Shown: one piece after another, positions 17,864 through 25,723 of the stretch
Position numbering within the stretch: the first letter of the stretch is position 1
Layout of the letters: every line of letters begins with the position of its first letter
DNA from: Corynebacterium sp. CNCTC7651
GTDB lineage: Bacteria > Actinomycetota > Actinomycetes > Mycobacteriales > Mycobacteriaceae
Assembly (NCBI RefSeq): GCF_021496665.1
Contig: NZ_CP071246.1
Coordinates: 2,389,110-2,453,109 of the forward strand
Direction: 5' to 3'
DNA: 64,000 nucleotides
The notes under the pieces: generated by a model
What the model saw: only the letters and a program-made list of their open reading frames with translations
What the model was told of the DNA's origin: nothing
The model's database searches: none
Position numbers and translations under genes: made by a program

Positions 17864-18679
17864 TCAGACCCGGGCGCCAGGTCCCGCCGCGGTGGGGCCG
17901 TGGAAGCGGTCCACCAGCTCGGCGACGTACTGGCCGGCCTCGGGGCCCTCGTAGGCCTCCACCACGTCCGCGACCAGCCCGGCCTGGCGGATCTCGCCCT
18001 TGTCCACCCACAGCGCGGTGTTGCAGAGCTGGGCGAGGAAGTCGTTGGAGTGGGAGGCGAACACGAGAATGCCGGAACGCTCCACCATCTCGGCGAGGCG
18101 CACGCGGGCTTTGTTCATGAATGCGGCGTCGACGGCTCCGATGCCTTCGTCGAGAAGCAAAATCTCCGGCTCGATGGAGGTGACCACCCCGAGGGCGAGG
18201 CGCACGCGCATGCCGGTGGAGTAGGTGCGCAGGGGCATGTTGAGGTAGTCGCCGAGCTCGGAGAAGTCCGCGATCTCGTCGATTTTGGATTTCATCTGCT
18301 TGCGCGTCTGGCCGAGGAAGAGGCCGCGGATGATGATGTTCTCGTAGCCCGAGATCTCCGGGTCCATGCCCACGCCGAGGTCGAAGACGGGGGCGACGCG
18401 GCCGCGGACGAGCGCGGTGCCGCGGGTCGGCTCGTAGATGCCGCTGAGCAGGCGCAACAGCGTGGACTTGCCGGCGCCGTTGTGGCCGACAAGGCCCACG
18501 CGGTCACCCTCGCGAAGGTGCAGGTTGATGTCACGCAGCGCCTCGACGACGACGGTGTTGGAGGCGTTCTTGCCAATGCGGCCGCCGGCCGTGGCCATCA
18601 TGGCCTTCTTCAGGGAGCGTGACTTTGCGTCGAAGATAGGGAAATCCACGCAGGCGTTGTAGGTGTCAATGGAAACCAT
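17864..18679 (-). CDS. wzt: ABC transporter ATP-binding protein Wzt (galactan export)
   Basis: A 271-residue ATPase of the Wzt/RfbE type. The Walker A motif is GHNGAGKST, the ABC signature region is RTYSTGMRVRLALG (signature degenerate at its start, as in polysaccharide exporters), and Walker B is ILLLDEGIG. It should energise export of the lipid-linked galactan across the membrane together with Wzm, encoded 30 bp upstream on the same strand. Mycobacterial Rv3781 is the counterpart. The gene has a normal length, unlike longer Wzt proteins that carry a C-terminal sugar-binding domain. Confidence 0.92.
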   Translation of the reverse strand: MVSIDTYNACVDFPIFDAKSRSLKKAMMATAGGRIGKNASNTVVVEALRDINLHLREGDRVGLVGHNGAGKSTLLRLLSGIYEPTRGTALVRGRVAPVFDLGVGMDPEISGYENIIIRGLFLGQTRKQMKSKIDEIADFSELGDYLNMPLRTYSTGMRVRLALGVVTSIEPEILLLDEGIGAVDAAFMNKARVRLAEMVERSGILVFASHSNDFLAQLCNTALWVDKGEIRQAGLVADVVEAYEGPEAGQYVAELVDRFHGPTAAGPGARV

Positions 18680-18709
18680 GTCGATCCTTTTCTCCTGTGG
18701 CCTGCCCGG

Positions 18710-19606
18710 TTACACCCAGTAGGGGACGCGGAAGCGCATCTGCTTCATGGCGAACAGCGTGATCACTAGGCCCACCGCGGTGCAGCCGAGGACAATCCAC
18801 CAGTGGTAGTCCGCCAGCGGACGGCCGATCAGCGGGGCGCGGACAATCTCCAGGTAGTGGTACAGCGGGTTGATCTCCGCAAGCAGTGCGCGCTGCGCCA
18901 CCTCGCCGCCCTGGGCTTTCAAGGTCTCGGTGGTCCAGACGATCGGCGTGACGTAGAAGAGCAGCTGCACCAGCGCCTCCAGCAGCGGGGCAACGTCGCG
19001 GTAGCGGGTGGCGATGATGCCGAACAGCATGGCCACCCACACGCCGTTAAGCACCAACAGCAGCAGCGCCGGCACGGCCAGGAGCGTGTGCACGGTCAGC
19101 GGGATGCGGAAGATGATCACCAGGATCAGCCAGATCACCATGTTGTGCGCGAAGAACAGCAGCTGGCGCCACACCAGGCGGTACACGTGCACGCTGAGCG
19201 CGGAGGGGAGCTGCTTGATCAGCCCCTCGTTCTCAATGAACACGTTGGAGCCCTCTTTGATGCAGCCGGAGATGAAACCCCACACGATGAAGCCGACGGT
19301 GACGTGCGGCAGGAAGTTCGCCACGTCGATCTGGAACAGCATGGAGTACAACAGGCCAAGCGCCAGCGACATCACGCCGGTGGCGATGGTGATCCACAGC
19401 GGCCCGAGCGTGGAGCGGCGGTAGCGCTGCTTGATGTCTTGCCAGCCCAGCTGGAGCCACAGTTCGTGCTGGCCCCACCCGCGCACAAGGTCGCCCCAGG
19501 CCATGCCCCAAGATTTGGACTTGGATGGCGGCGTGGCGTCCCCCGGCGCACTGGTCATGCGGGCGGCGTCGGCCCGGAGCTTTTCAAGATCCTGCACGGA
19601 TTTCAC
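18710..19606 (-). CDS. wzm: ABC transporter permease Wzm (galactan export)
   Basis: A 298-residue ABC-2-type permease. About six hydrophobic helices follow a soluble N-terminal segment (WGDLVRGWGQHELWLQLGWQ, typical of Wzm/RfbD proteins). It is the membrane partner of the adjacent Wzt and matches mycobacterial Rv3783 in position and type. It probably starts the operon, with a divergent gene at 19725. It fits the cell-wall cluster around it. Confidence 0.92.
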   Translation of the reverse strand: MKSVQDLEKLRADAARMTSAPGDATPPSKSKSWGMAWGDLVRGWGQHELWLQLGWQDIKQRYRRSTLGPLWITIATGVMSLALGLLYSMLFQIDVANFLPHVTVGFIVWGFISGCIKEGSNVFIENEGLIKQLPSALSVHVYRLVWRQLLFFAHNMVIWLILVIIFRIPLTVHTLLAVPALLLLVLNGVWVAMLFGIIATRYRDVAPLLEALVQLLFYVTPIVWTTETLKAQGGEVAQRALLAEINPLYHYLEIVRAPLIGRPLADYHWWIVLGCTAVGLVITLFAMKQMRFRVPYWV

Positions 19607-19724
19607 CCTAGCGCTCGCGGGCGGGATTTCCGGGATCGGCCCGAGCTGGCGGTATGCGTGGGTGGGGGGCAGCGTGCATAATTGGGATTCAATTCGGTCC
19701 GAGACGGCGAGGAGGGGAAGCGGC

Positions 19725-20999
19725 GTGTCCTACGACGTAGCGGGTGTGCGCGGGCTCTACACCTCGCTTTCGGACGGGTGGATTTACCTCAACGCCCACG
19801 ACACCCCCCAGATTCCCGAGCGGGTCTCATCCGCAGTTGCGCGCAGCTTCCGCATGTCCGCGGCCGTGCCCCCGCCGGAGCCGTCGCGCGGTACCCACGT
19901 GCGCGAGGCGGTTGGCCGGCCGGAGGGTGAGGCGTTCTTGGCGGATGCCCGCGCCGCCGTGGCCGATCTGGCCGGCGTGAGCCCGGAGCGCGTGGTGCTG
20001 GGCCCGAGCCTGCCCGCGCTGTACATGGCGCTGACCGCCGCGATGCGCCCGCTGTACCGCCACAACTCCTCCATCGTCCTGAACAACGTGGATCGGCCCG
20101 CGCTGAACACCGTGCTCACCAGGGCGAACGCTGAGGTCCGCTGGGCGCAGGCTGACCTTGCCACGGGCGAGCTCCCCGCCTGGCAGTACGACGGGTTGGT
20201 GGACGGCTCCACCCGCCTCGTCTCCATCCCCGCCGCGCATGCGCAGCTGGGCACGGTGGTTGCGGTGCGCGACATTGTGGACCGGGTCCAGGGCCGCTCC
20301 AGGGCTTGGGTGCTTGTCGACGCTTCTTCGTACGCCCCCTACCGCCTCATCACCTTCGATGATTGGCGGGCCGACATCGTTGCATTGGACGTGGCTGAAC
20401 TGGGCGGGCCGCGCGTTGCCGCGCTGGTGTTCCGGGACGAGGCAATGCTGCGCCGCTTGGACGCGGAGTTGTTGGCCGCCCCGCAGCTCACGGTGTCTGA
20501 GGGTTTGGCCGGCGGCGTGTCCGCGGCCGTGGACCACTACGCGTCCCTGGCTGGCGTTGGCGCGGGTGCCGGCGGCGGCGCAGTGGGTGCTTCTGGCGTA
20601 GCGGGCGCGAACGGCAGCCCGCGCCAATCCCGCCGCGCGCGCCTGGCCATCTCCATGAACGAGATGTCCGTATATATGGAGTCGCTCCGCGAAGACTTGG
20701 AGACGTTCCTGGGCACCCTGCCGGTGGTGCACATCGTGGGCATTACCGGCGAGGCCGCCGAGCACGCGGACGCGGACCGCATCCCGCGCCTGACTTTCGG
20801 CGTGCGCGGAGTGCCCTCGGCCACGGTGCTGCAGCGTTTGGTTGCGAACGGGATGGTTGCTACGGAGGCGTCGGCAAGCACCCTGCTCCAAGACATGGGT
20901 GTGTTTGAGATGGGCGGCGCGGTGACCGTGGGGCTCGCGCCGTTCAACACCCAGGCGGACATTGTGCAGCTGACGCGCACGGTGGCCAGCCTGGCGTAG
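19725..20999 (+). CDS. Class-V aminotransferase / cysteine-desulfurase-fold protein lacking the PLP lysine
   Basis: A 424-residue protein of the class-V aminotransferase fold (TIGR01976-like). It starts at GTG 19725 behind a good AGGAGGGG ribosome site. The usual active-site segment, in which a Lys binds pyridoxal phosphate (SxYKWxGP in relatives), reads here DVAELGGPRVAAL. No Lys is at the expected place, so a PLP reaction is doubtful. A Gly/Ala-rich tract (GAGAGGGAVGASG) interrupts the fold near residue 285. The mycobacterial neighbour Rv3778c next to the quinone oxidoreductase Rv3777 shows the same pairing. The role is unknown. Confidence 0.75.
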   Translation: MSYDVAGVRGLYTSLSDGWIYLNAHDTPQIPERVSSAVARSFRMSAAVPPPEPSRGTHVREAVGRPEGEAFLADARAAVADLAGVSPERVVLGPSLPALYMALTAAMRPLYRHNSSIVLNNVDRPALNTVLTRANAEVRWAQADLATGELPAWQYDGLVDGSTRLVSIPAAHAQLGTVVAVRDIVDRVQGRSRAWVLVDASSYAPYRLITFDDWRADIVALDVAELGGPRVAALVFRDEAMLRRLDAELLAAPQLTVSEGLAGGVSAAVDHYASLAGVGAGAGGGAVGASGVAGANGSPRQSRRARLAISMNEMSVYMESLREDLETFLGTLPVVHIVGITGEAAEHADADRIPRLTFGVRGVPSATVLQRLVANGMVATEASASTLLQDMGVFEMGGAVTVGLAPFNTQADIVQLTRTVASLA

Positions 21000-21030
21000 G
21001 CGGGGCCAGGCCGATGGCCCCGGCCCGGGA

Positions 21031-22014
21031 CTAAACCTCCGCGACCTCGAGGACGAGCTTGCCGGTGTTGTCGCCGGAATCCATGCGCTCGTGGGCTTTT
21101 GCGGCGTCGGCAAGCGGGAACGTGCCCGTGATGGTGGGCTTGACCTGGCCAGATTCAATGAGCGGCCAGACGTGCTCCACGGTGGAGGCGACGATGTCCG
21201 CCTTCATCGGGCGCGGGCGGGCGCGCAGCGTGGTGGCGTGGAGGGACTGGCGGCGCGGCATCATGCGGCCCAGGCTAATTTCGCCCTTCGGGCCGCCCTG
21301 CAGCGCGATGACCACGATCTGCCCGTCCAGCGCGAGCGCCTTCACGTTTGGCTCCAGGTACGGCCCGCCGACCACGTCCAGGATCACGTCCGCCCAGCCC
21401 TTGAGCTCCTCGGCGAACTCCTGCTCCTTGTAGTTGATGGTGATGTCCGCGCCAAGTTCCTTGCAGTACTCCAGCTTCTCCGCGCTTCCGGCGGTGGTGG
21501 CAACCTCGCAGCCCAGCGCCTTACACAGCTGGATGGCGAAGGAGCCGATGCCACCGGAGCCGCCGTGGATGAGCACCTTCTTCGGGCTGCCGTCCGCGTG
21601 CGGCTCGTGCACGCCGGCCAGCATGCCCAGGTTGGACCACACGGTGCAGGCCACCTCGACTACGCCGGCGAGTTCCGTGAGGGTGAGGTTTGCTGGCCTG
21701 GGCATGAGCTGGCCCTCCGGGACCGCGACGTACTCTGCGTAACCGCCGCCTGCCAGCAGGCAGCCCACTTCCTCGCCCTTCTCGCGGCCCGTGGTGCCGG
21801 GGTCTTCGATCACGCCGGCGCACTCGAGGCCGATAATCTCGGATTCGCCCTTCGGCGGCGGGTACTTGCCCTCCGCCTGGACAAGGTCTGCGCGGTTCAC
21901 GCCGGCAGCGACAATCTTGACCAGTACCTCCCCGTCCTGCAGCTCTGGGGTGGGTACGTCCTGCAGTTCGAGGGAGCGGGGGTTTTCAGCGTCAGTGATT
22001 TGGATAGCCTTCAT
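21031..22014 (-). CDS. NADPH:quinone oxidoreductase-like zinc-free MDR protein
   Basis: A 327-residue medium-chain dehydrogenase/reductase of the quinone oxidoreductase type. It shows AAGVNRADLVQAEGKYPPP near the N-terminus, a GGSGGIGSFAIQLCKALG cofactor motif and DVVGGPYLEPN. It lacks the catalytic zinc ligands of alcohol dehydrogenases, as expected. The ATG at 22014 is preferred to one at 22131, whose extension runs over the tRNA-Ser gene. It reduces quinones or unsaturated carbonyls by analogy only. It is convergent with the desulfurase-fold gene. Confidence 0.88.
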   Translation of the reverse strand: MKAIQITDAENPRSLELQDVPTPELQDGEVLVKIVAAGVNRADLVQAEGKYPPPKGESEIIGLECAGVIEDPGTTGREKGEEVGCLLAGGGYAEYVAVPEGQLMPRPANLTLTELAGVVEVACTVWSNLGMLAGVHEPHADGSPKKVLIHGGSGGIGSFAIQLCKALGCEVATTAGSAEKLEYCKELGADITINYKEQEFAEELKGWADVILDVVGGPYLEPNVKALALDGQIVVIALQGGPKGEISLGRMMPRRQSLHATTLRARPRPMKADIVASTVEHVWPLIESGQVKPTITGTFPLADAAKAHERMDSGDNTGKLVLEVAEV

Positions 22015-22077
22015 GCGCCCCAGGGTAGTGGAGCAAATGGGGTGCGCGTGGGGCTGTACTGTAGACTTTTCCGAGTT

Positions 22078-22165
<88 letters not shown>

Positions 22166-22211
22166 ATTAACTTTGCGGTGCAGGGCGTGGGCACCCTGCC
22201 TGCGGGCGCAG

Positions 22212-22727
22212 CTACGCCAGCTCTTCCGGGAACAGCTCCGGCATGGTGTGGAACTGGCGCTCACCGTCAAAGTCGCTGGCCACGCCGCGCAGGATCTCAA
22301 TCGCGCGTTTGGTCGCCGGGCGGTTCTGGCCGGCGACAACCTGGATCTTCTCAATCGGGAACTGGCCACGCACCTGCACCACTGCGGAGCTGTCGGTGCG
22401 CTGCGCAAATTTCTCACCCAGCAGGCCCGGAACTTCGTCGAGGGTTTCCACGGACTGCACGTCGGTGCCCGCGCCGGAGCGGTCGCTCAGGCGCCAGTTT
22501 CCCTCAATCTCGCCCAGCGGCACGCCCAGCAGCACAATGTTGTCGCCCGCCTGGCCCAACGCGTAGGACTTCGGGGTGAGGTAAAACGGCACGGATCCGC
22601 TGTCGCCCGCGAGGGGGCCGGCGGTGAGGGAGTCTAGGTCCGCGGGGAACCAGACGAGCCAGTTAGCAGTGTCGGAGTGGTCTCCGCGTGCGGAGAAACC
22701 GGAGTTCAGCCAGGTGTTGAGTTTCAT
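22212..22727 (-). CDS. Conserved-looking hypothetical protein between tRNA genes
   Basis: A 171-residue soluble protein (MKLNTWLNSG...) with no signal peptide or membrane segments. It contains two GD/GN-flanked beta-like segments (AGDNIVLLGVPLGEIEGNW and SSAVVQVRGQFPIEKIQVV). I do not recognise a family. Start ATG at 22727 gives a full-length-looking product, and the sequence has the codon use of a real gene. It is antisense to the tRNA genes on both sides and shares no obvious operon partner. Confidence 0.7.
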   Translation of the reverse strand: MKLNTWLNSGFSARGDHSDTANWLVWFPADLDSLTAGPLAGDSGSVPFYLTPKSYALGQAGDNIVLLGVPLGEIEGNWRLSDRSGAGTDVQSVETLDEVPGLLGEKFAQRTDSSAVVQVRGQFPIEKIQVVAGQNRPATKRAIEILRGVASDFDGERQFHTMPELFPEELA

Positions 22728-22835
22728 GTGCCCGAGTATACGGACGATTGTTGTGCCGGTGCCGGGCCAAATTCGCTGCTCGCCCGCTCGCGGTTTGGTT
22801 GCTAAACGGGGGTGCTCTAGACTTAATCGAGGTCT

Positions 22836-22926
22836 GGAGACGTGCCAGAGTGGCCGAATGGGGCTCCCTGCTAAGGAGTTGCCCTCTTGACGAGGGCCGC
22901 AGGTTCAAATCCTGTCGTCTCCGCCA
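22836..22926 (+). tRNA. tRNA-Ser (anticodon GCT), CCA encoded
   Basis: Acceptor stem GGAGAC/GTCTCC, anticodon loop CTGCTAA, long variable arm (GTTGCCCTCTTGACGAGGGC), T-arm GGTTCAAATCC, then GCCA. It is one base away from tRNA-Arg and presumably processed from the same transcript. Confidence 0.95.
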
Positions 22927-22927
22927 C

Positions 22928-23003
22928 GCGCCCGTAGCTCAACGGATAGAGCATCTGACTACGGATCAGAAGGTTGGGGGTTCGAATCCCTCCGGGCGCA
23001 CCA
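22928..23003 (+). tRNA. tRNA-Arg (anticodon ACG), CCA encoded
   Basis: Acceptor stem GCGCCCG pairs with CGGGCGC. The anticodon loop is CTACGGA, giving ACG (read as ICG after deamination by TadA, encoded at about 31.3 kb). The sequence is identical to the tRNA-Arg at 25566-25641. Confidence 0.95.
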
Positions 23004-23006
23004 GTT

Positions 23007-23031
23007 AAAAGTCCTGCTCAGCGGGGCTTTT
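23007..23031 (+). terminator. Rho-independent terminator after tRNA-Ser/tRNA-Arg
   Basis: A stem of AAAAGTCCT with GGGGCTTTT (with minor mismatches) around a CTCA-type loop, followed by TTTTC. The word GCTTTTCGACG starts at 23035, four bases past the T-tract. Confidence 0.8.
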
Positions 23032-23154
23032 CTTGCTTTTCGACGCTCGCTTGTCGCGCCCCGTTGGCTCCGATCTCTCGCTCTGCCGGGGCACACATCG
23101 GTAGGCGGACGGCAAAACGTGCCCGCCGAAGCAGGGGCGCGAATCAGTCGTTTC

Positions 23155-25299
23155 TTAAGCGGTCGGCTCGCCGAGTCGCGTTGTGGTGATGACCGGGACC
23201 TCGACCGGAGCAACCTTGGGGCTGCAGGTCATGGCCACCGCGAAAATGGTGGCTGCGAGGGCAACGCCCACAATCCCGCCCCCGACTGCGGTGATTTGCT
23301 CCGGGGCAATGCCGAATTGGCCAACGATGTCGTTGAAAGCGCCCGCGGCGATGGCCGCGGAGTTATCCAGCGCCGGCAGGTTCAGCGTCTGTGCGAGAGC
23401 GACCGGGATCATCAATGCCAGCGGAATGCCCAGGGCAGCAAGGGAGGCGATGCAGCGCGGGTCCGAAAGACCGCCGGTTGCCGCGTTCACGCCGTCTCCA
23501 TCCTTGCCCTGGCTCCTGCTCCGGCCCGGGAACACGCTGCCCGAAGCTTGCACAGCGCCGGGCTGGACAACACCGTTGCCGGAGACTGCGCCGGGCTGGA
23601 CAACACCGTTGCCGGAGACCGCGCCCGGATAAACAACGCCGTTGCCAGCGACGTGGTTGCCGGACCCGTTGTTGCTGGCGTTGCCAGTTGCGACGACGGC
23701 ACTCGGGTGGATCACGCCATTGCCAGTGACAATGGGGTTAGCGTTGCCCGTGACAACCGCGGAGTTGTTGGATGCGTTATTGCTGCCGTTGCCAGTGGCA
23801 ATAACTGCACTCGGCTGCACCACGCCGTTGCCGGTGACATTGGCGCTGTTGTTGGAACCATTGTTGTTCGCGTTTCCGGTCACCACCGGGTTCACGTTGC
23901 CGGTAACCACAACGGCGCTCGGTTGCACCACGCCGTTGCCGCTGACAGTCGCACTGTTGTTGGAGCCGTTGTCGCGGATGTCTACCTGCACGGTCGGGTT
24001 GGCGTTGCCCGTCACCTGGACGGTGTTGTTGGAGCCGTTGTCGCGGATGTCCACCTGCACGGTCGGGTTCGCGTTATTGGTGATCGCCACGCTCGGGTTG
24101 GCGTTGTTGGTGATAATCACATTCGGGTTGCCGTTGTTGGAACCGTTGCCGGTGATGTTGACGGCACTCGGGTGCACTTCAACGCGCACCAGTCCGCCGC
24201 CACCGCCGGTCAGTCCACCAAGGAGGCCGCCGATAACGTTGCCTGCGGTCCCCGCGATGTCCTTGCCGTCCGTCTTCGGGTTCAGCGCCTTGATCGGCAG
24301 AGTGCGGTTGTAGGTCTCCGCGCCCTTGGAGAACGTGACGGGGATGTCTTTCTCGTCACCGCTGGAGAAGGTGGCGGGAGCCTTGATCACGATCGTGCCG
24401 TTCTCCACGGCTACATCCCACCCGACGGTGCCGATGTTGTCGAAGCCTTGGCGCTTCACCACGGTCACGCCCGCCGGCACGGTCCAGTCGTCCACAGCCT
24501 TGGACTGGCCCTTCTCAAAGTCGACTGTCTTGCGTCCTTCGCCCAACCAAGGCATATCCTTAGCCCACTCTGGCGGAATTTCCTCGTCCACGACGTTCAC
24601 GCGCAGCGTGGTGGTGTACGCGGAACGGCCTGGTTCCGTCACGCGCACTGCGATGTCAACCGGGCCGGTCTTGAACGCGGTGCCGGATTGCGGGCGGCGA
24701 AGCACCAGCGTGCCGCCATCGTTGCGGAAACCCCAGTTGAAAATGGTGTTCGTCGTCGGTTCCACCCTGGTGTTCGGGTCCAGGGAAAGCTGCTGGATCT
24801 TCGCCTCGTTGGCGTTCCAGAAGTTTTCGGTGGTGTAGCGCTGGTTGAACTTTTCGCGGTCCACAGGCGCCGGCGCGCTGGACGGCGCCGGGTCGGTGTT
24901 CACATCGACCACGTTCACCCGCAGGGAGGTGTTGAACGCCGCCCCGTTCGCTGGGGTAACTCGCACCGGAATATCCACGTTGCCGGTCTTGAACGCGGTG
25001 GATGACCTTGGGCGGATAAGGTACAGCGTGCCGTTATCGTTGCGGAAGGTCCAGTTGAAGATCGTGTTCGTGGTGGGCTGCACGATGTCGCCCGGCTCTA
25101 GGGCGAGCCCCTGCACCGCAGCCTCGTTCTTCCGCCAGAAATTGTCGGTGTTGTACCGCGCACCGAAATCACCGGCCGTCACAGCCGCGGCAACCGGCAG
25201 GAACCCAGCCTCCGGCACGGTCACTAGCGGGGCGACGAGGGCGAGGGACAGCGCACTCGCCGCAACAACGATGCGGCGCGGGCGGACGGCTTTAGCCAT
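23155..25299 (-). CDS. Secreted surface protein with two N-terminal repeats and an Asn/Gly-rich repeat region
   Basis: A 714-residue protein I cannot assign to a named family. Residues 1-40 are a signal peptide. Residues about 41-132 and 146-240 are two related 92-residue domains sharing NFW..NEA and PTTNTIFNW segments. A third weaker copy may span about 248-340. Residues about 371-590 are very rich in Asn, Gly and Val, with a recurring GNGVVQPSAV unit and NGSNN linkers. Such a repeat could form a beta-solenoid or fibre. The C-terminus (about 612-694) has two hydrophobic segments with Cys616 and Cys692. No LPxTG motif is present. The ATG at 25299 has a strong AGGAGCT ribosome site. It is expected to be exported and membrane- or envelope-held. 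Confidence 0.82.
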   Translation of the reverse strand: MAKAVRPRRIVVAASALSLALVAPLVTVPEAGFLPVAAAVTAGDFGARYNTDNFWRKNEAAVQGLALEPGDIVQPTTNTIFNWTFRNDNGTLYLIRPRSSTAFKTGNVDIPVRVTPANGAAFNTSLRVNVVDVNTDPAPSSAPAPVDREKFNQRYTTENFWNANEAKIQQLSLDPNTRVEPTTNTIFNWGFRNDGGTLVLRRPQSGTAFKTGPVDIAVRVTEPGRSAYTTTLRVNVVDEEIPPEWAKDMPWLGEGRKTVDFEKGQSKAVDDWTVPAGVTVVKRQGFDNIGTVGWDVAVENGTIVIKAPATFSSGDEKDIPVTFSKGAETYNRTLPIKALNPKTDGKDIAGTAGNVIGGLLGGLTGGGGGLVRVEVHPSAVNITGNGSNNGNPNVIITNNANPSVAITNNANPTVQVDIRDNGSNNTVQVTGNANPTVQVDIRDNGSNNSATVSGNGVVQPSAVVVTGNVNPVVTGNANNNGSNNSANVTGNGVVQPSAVIATGNGSNNASNNSAVVTGNANPIVTGNGVIHPSAVVATGNASNNGSGNHVAGNGVVYPGAVSGNGVVQPGAVSGNGVVQPGAVQASGSVFPGRSRSQGKDGDGVNAATGGLSDPRCIASLAALGIPLALMIPVALAQTLNLPALDNSAAIAAGAFNDIVGQFGIAPEQITAVGGGIVGVALAATIFAVAMTCSPKVAPVEVPVITTTRLGEPTA

Positions 25300-25565
25300 G
25301 GAGAGCTCCTTGCGTAGATGGGGCGCCCCAGCCGGCACGTGGCCCGCAGATGCGCAGTAAACATTCGGTCTCATTGAGGTAACGGGACCAAGTCTTGCAC
25401 CGCCAACGCCCCGCTCCCCGTCGCGACACGTTTCAAACCTCAAGCATGTCCCACATCCCACACCCGACGAACGCCCACCTAACCTGCGATTTTGTCCCTC
25501 CCCGCACTAAGGTGTAAGGTTCTACCTCGTTGTTAACGCAAGGTTTACCAAGCGTGGCACGGAAT

Positions 25566-25641
25566 GCGCCCGTAGCTCAACGGATAGAGCATCTGACTAC
25601 GGATCAGAAGGTTGGGGGTTCGAATCCCTCCGGGCGCACCA
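25566..25641 (+). tRNA. tRNA-Arg (anticodon ACG), second identical copy
   Basis: Identical in all 76 bases to the tRNA-Arg at 22928, including the encoded CCA and the following CTGCTCAGCGGGGCTTTT terminator. The duplicated unit includes the terminator, so it was probably copied as a block. Confidence 0.95.
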
Positions 25642-25644
25642 ACC

Positions 25645-25671
25645 AAAAGCCCTGCTCAGCGGGGCTTTTTT
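25645..25671 (+). terminator. Rho-independent terminator after the second tRNA-Arg
   Basis: AAAAGCCCT pairs with GGGGCTTTT around GCTCAGC, followed by six or more T. The GCTTTTCGACG word follows at 25672. Confidence 0.85.
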
Positions 25672-25723
25672 GCTTTTCGACGTCCACCACAGCCGCCACA
25701 CCGTCACCAGAAAAGAGGCCCAG

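Noticed and set aside
23480..24200. Regular repeats that could be mistaken for a CRISPR array
   Set aside because: The repeats vary in length, lie in frame in a protein gene and have no conserved spacer size.
25642..25723. A magnesium riboswitch ahead of mgtE
   Set aside because: Only 82 bp separate the tRNA from the start and they are filled by the tRNA terminator and the 11-base word.
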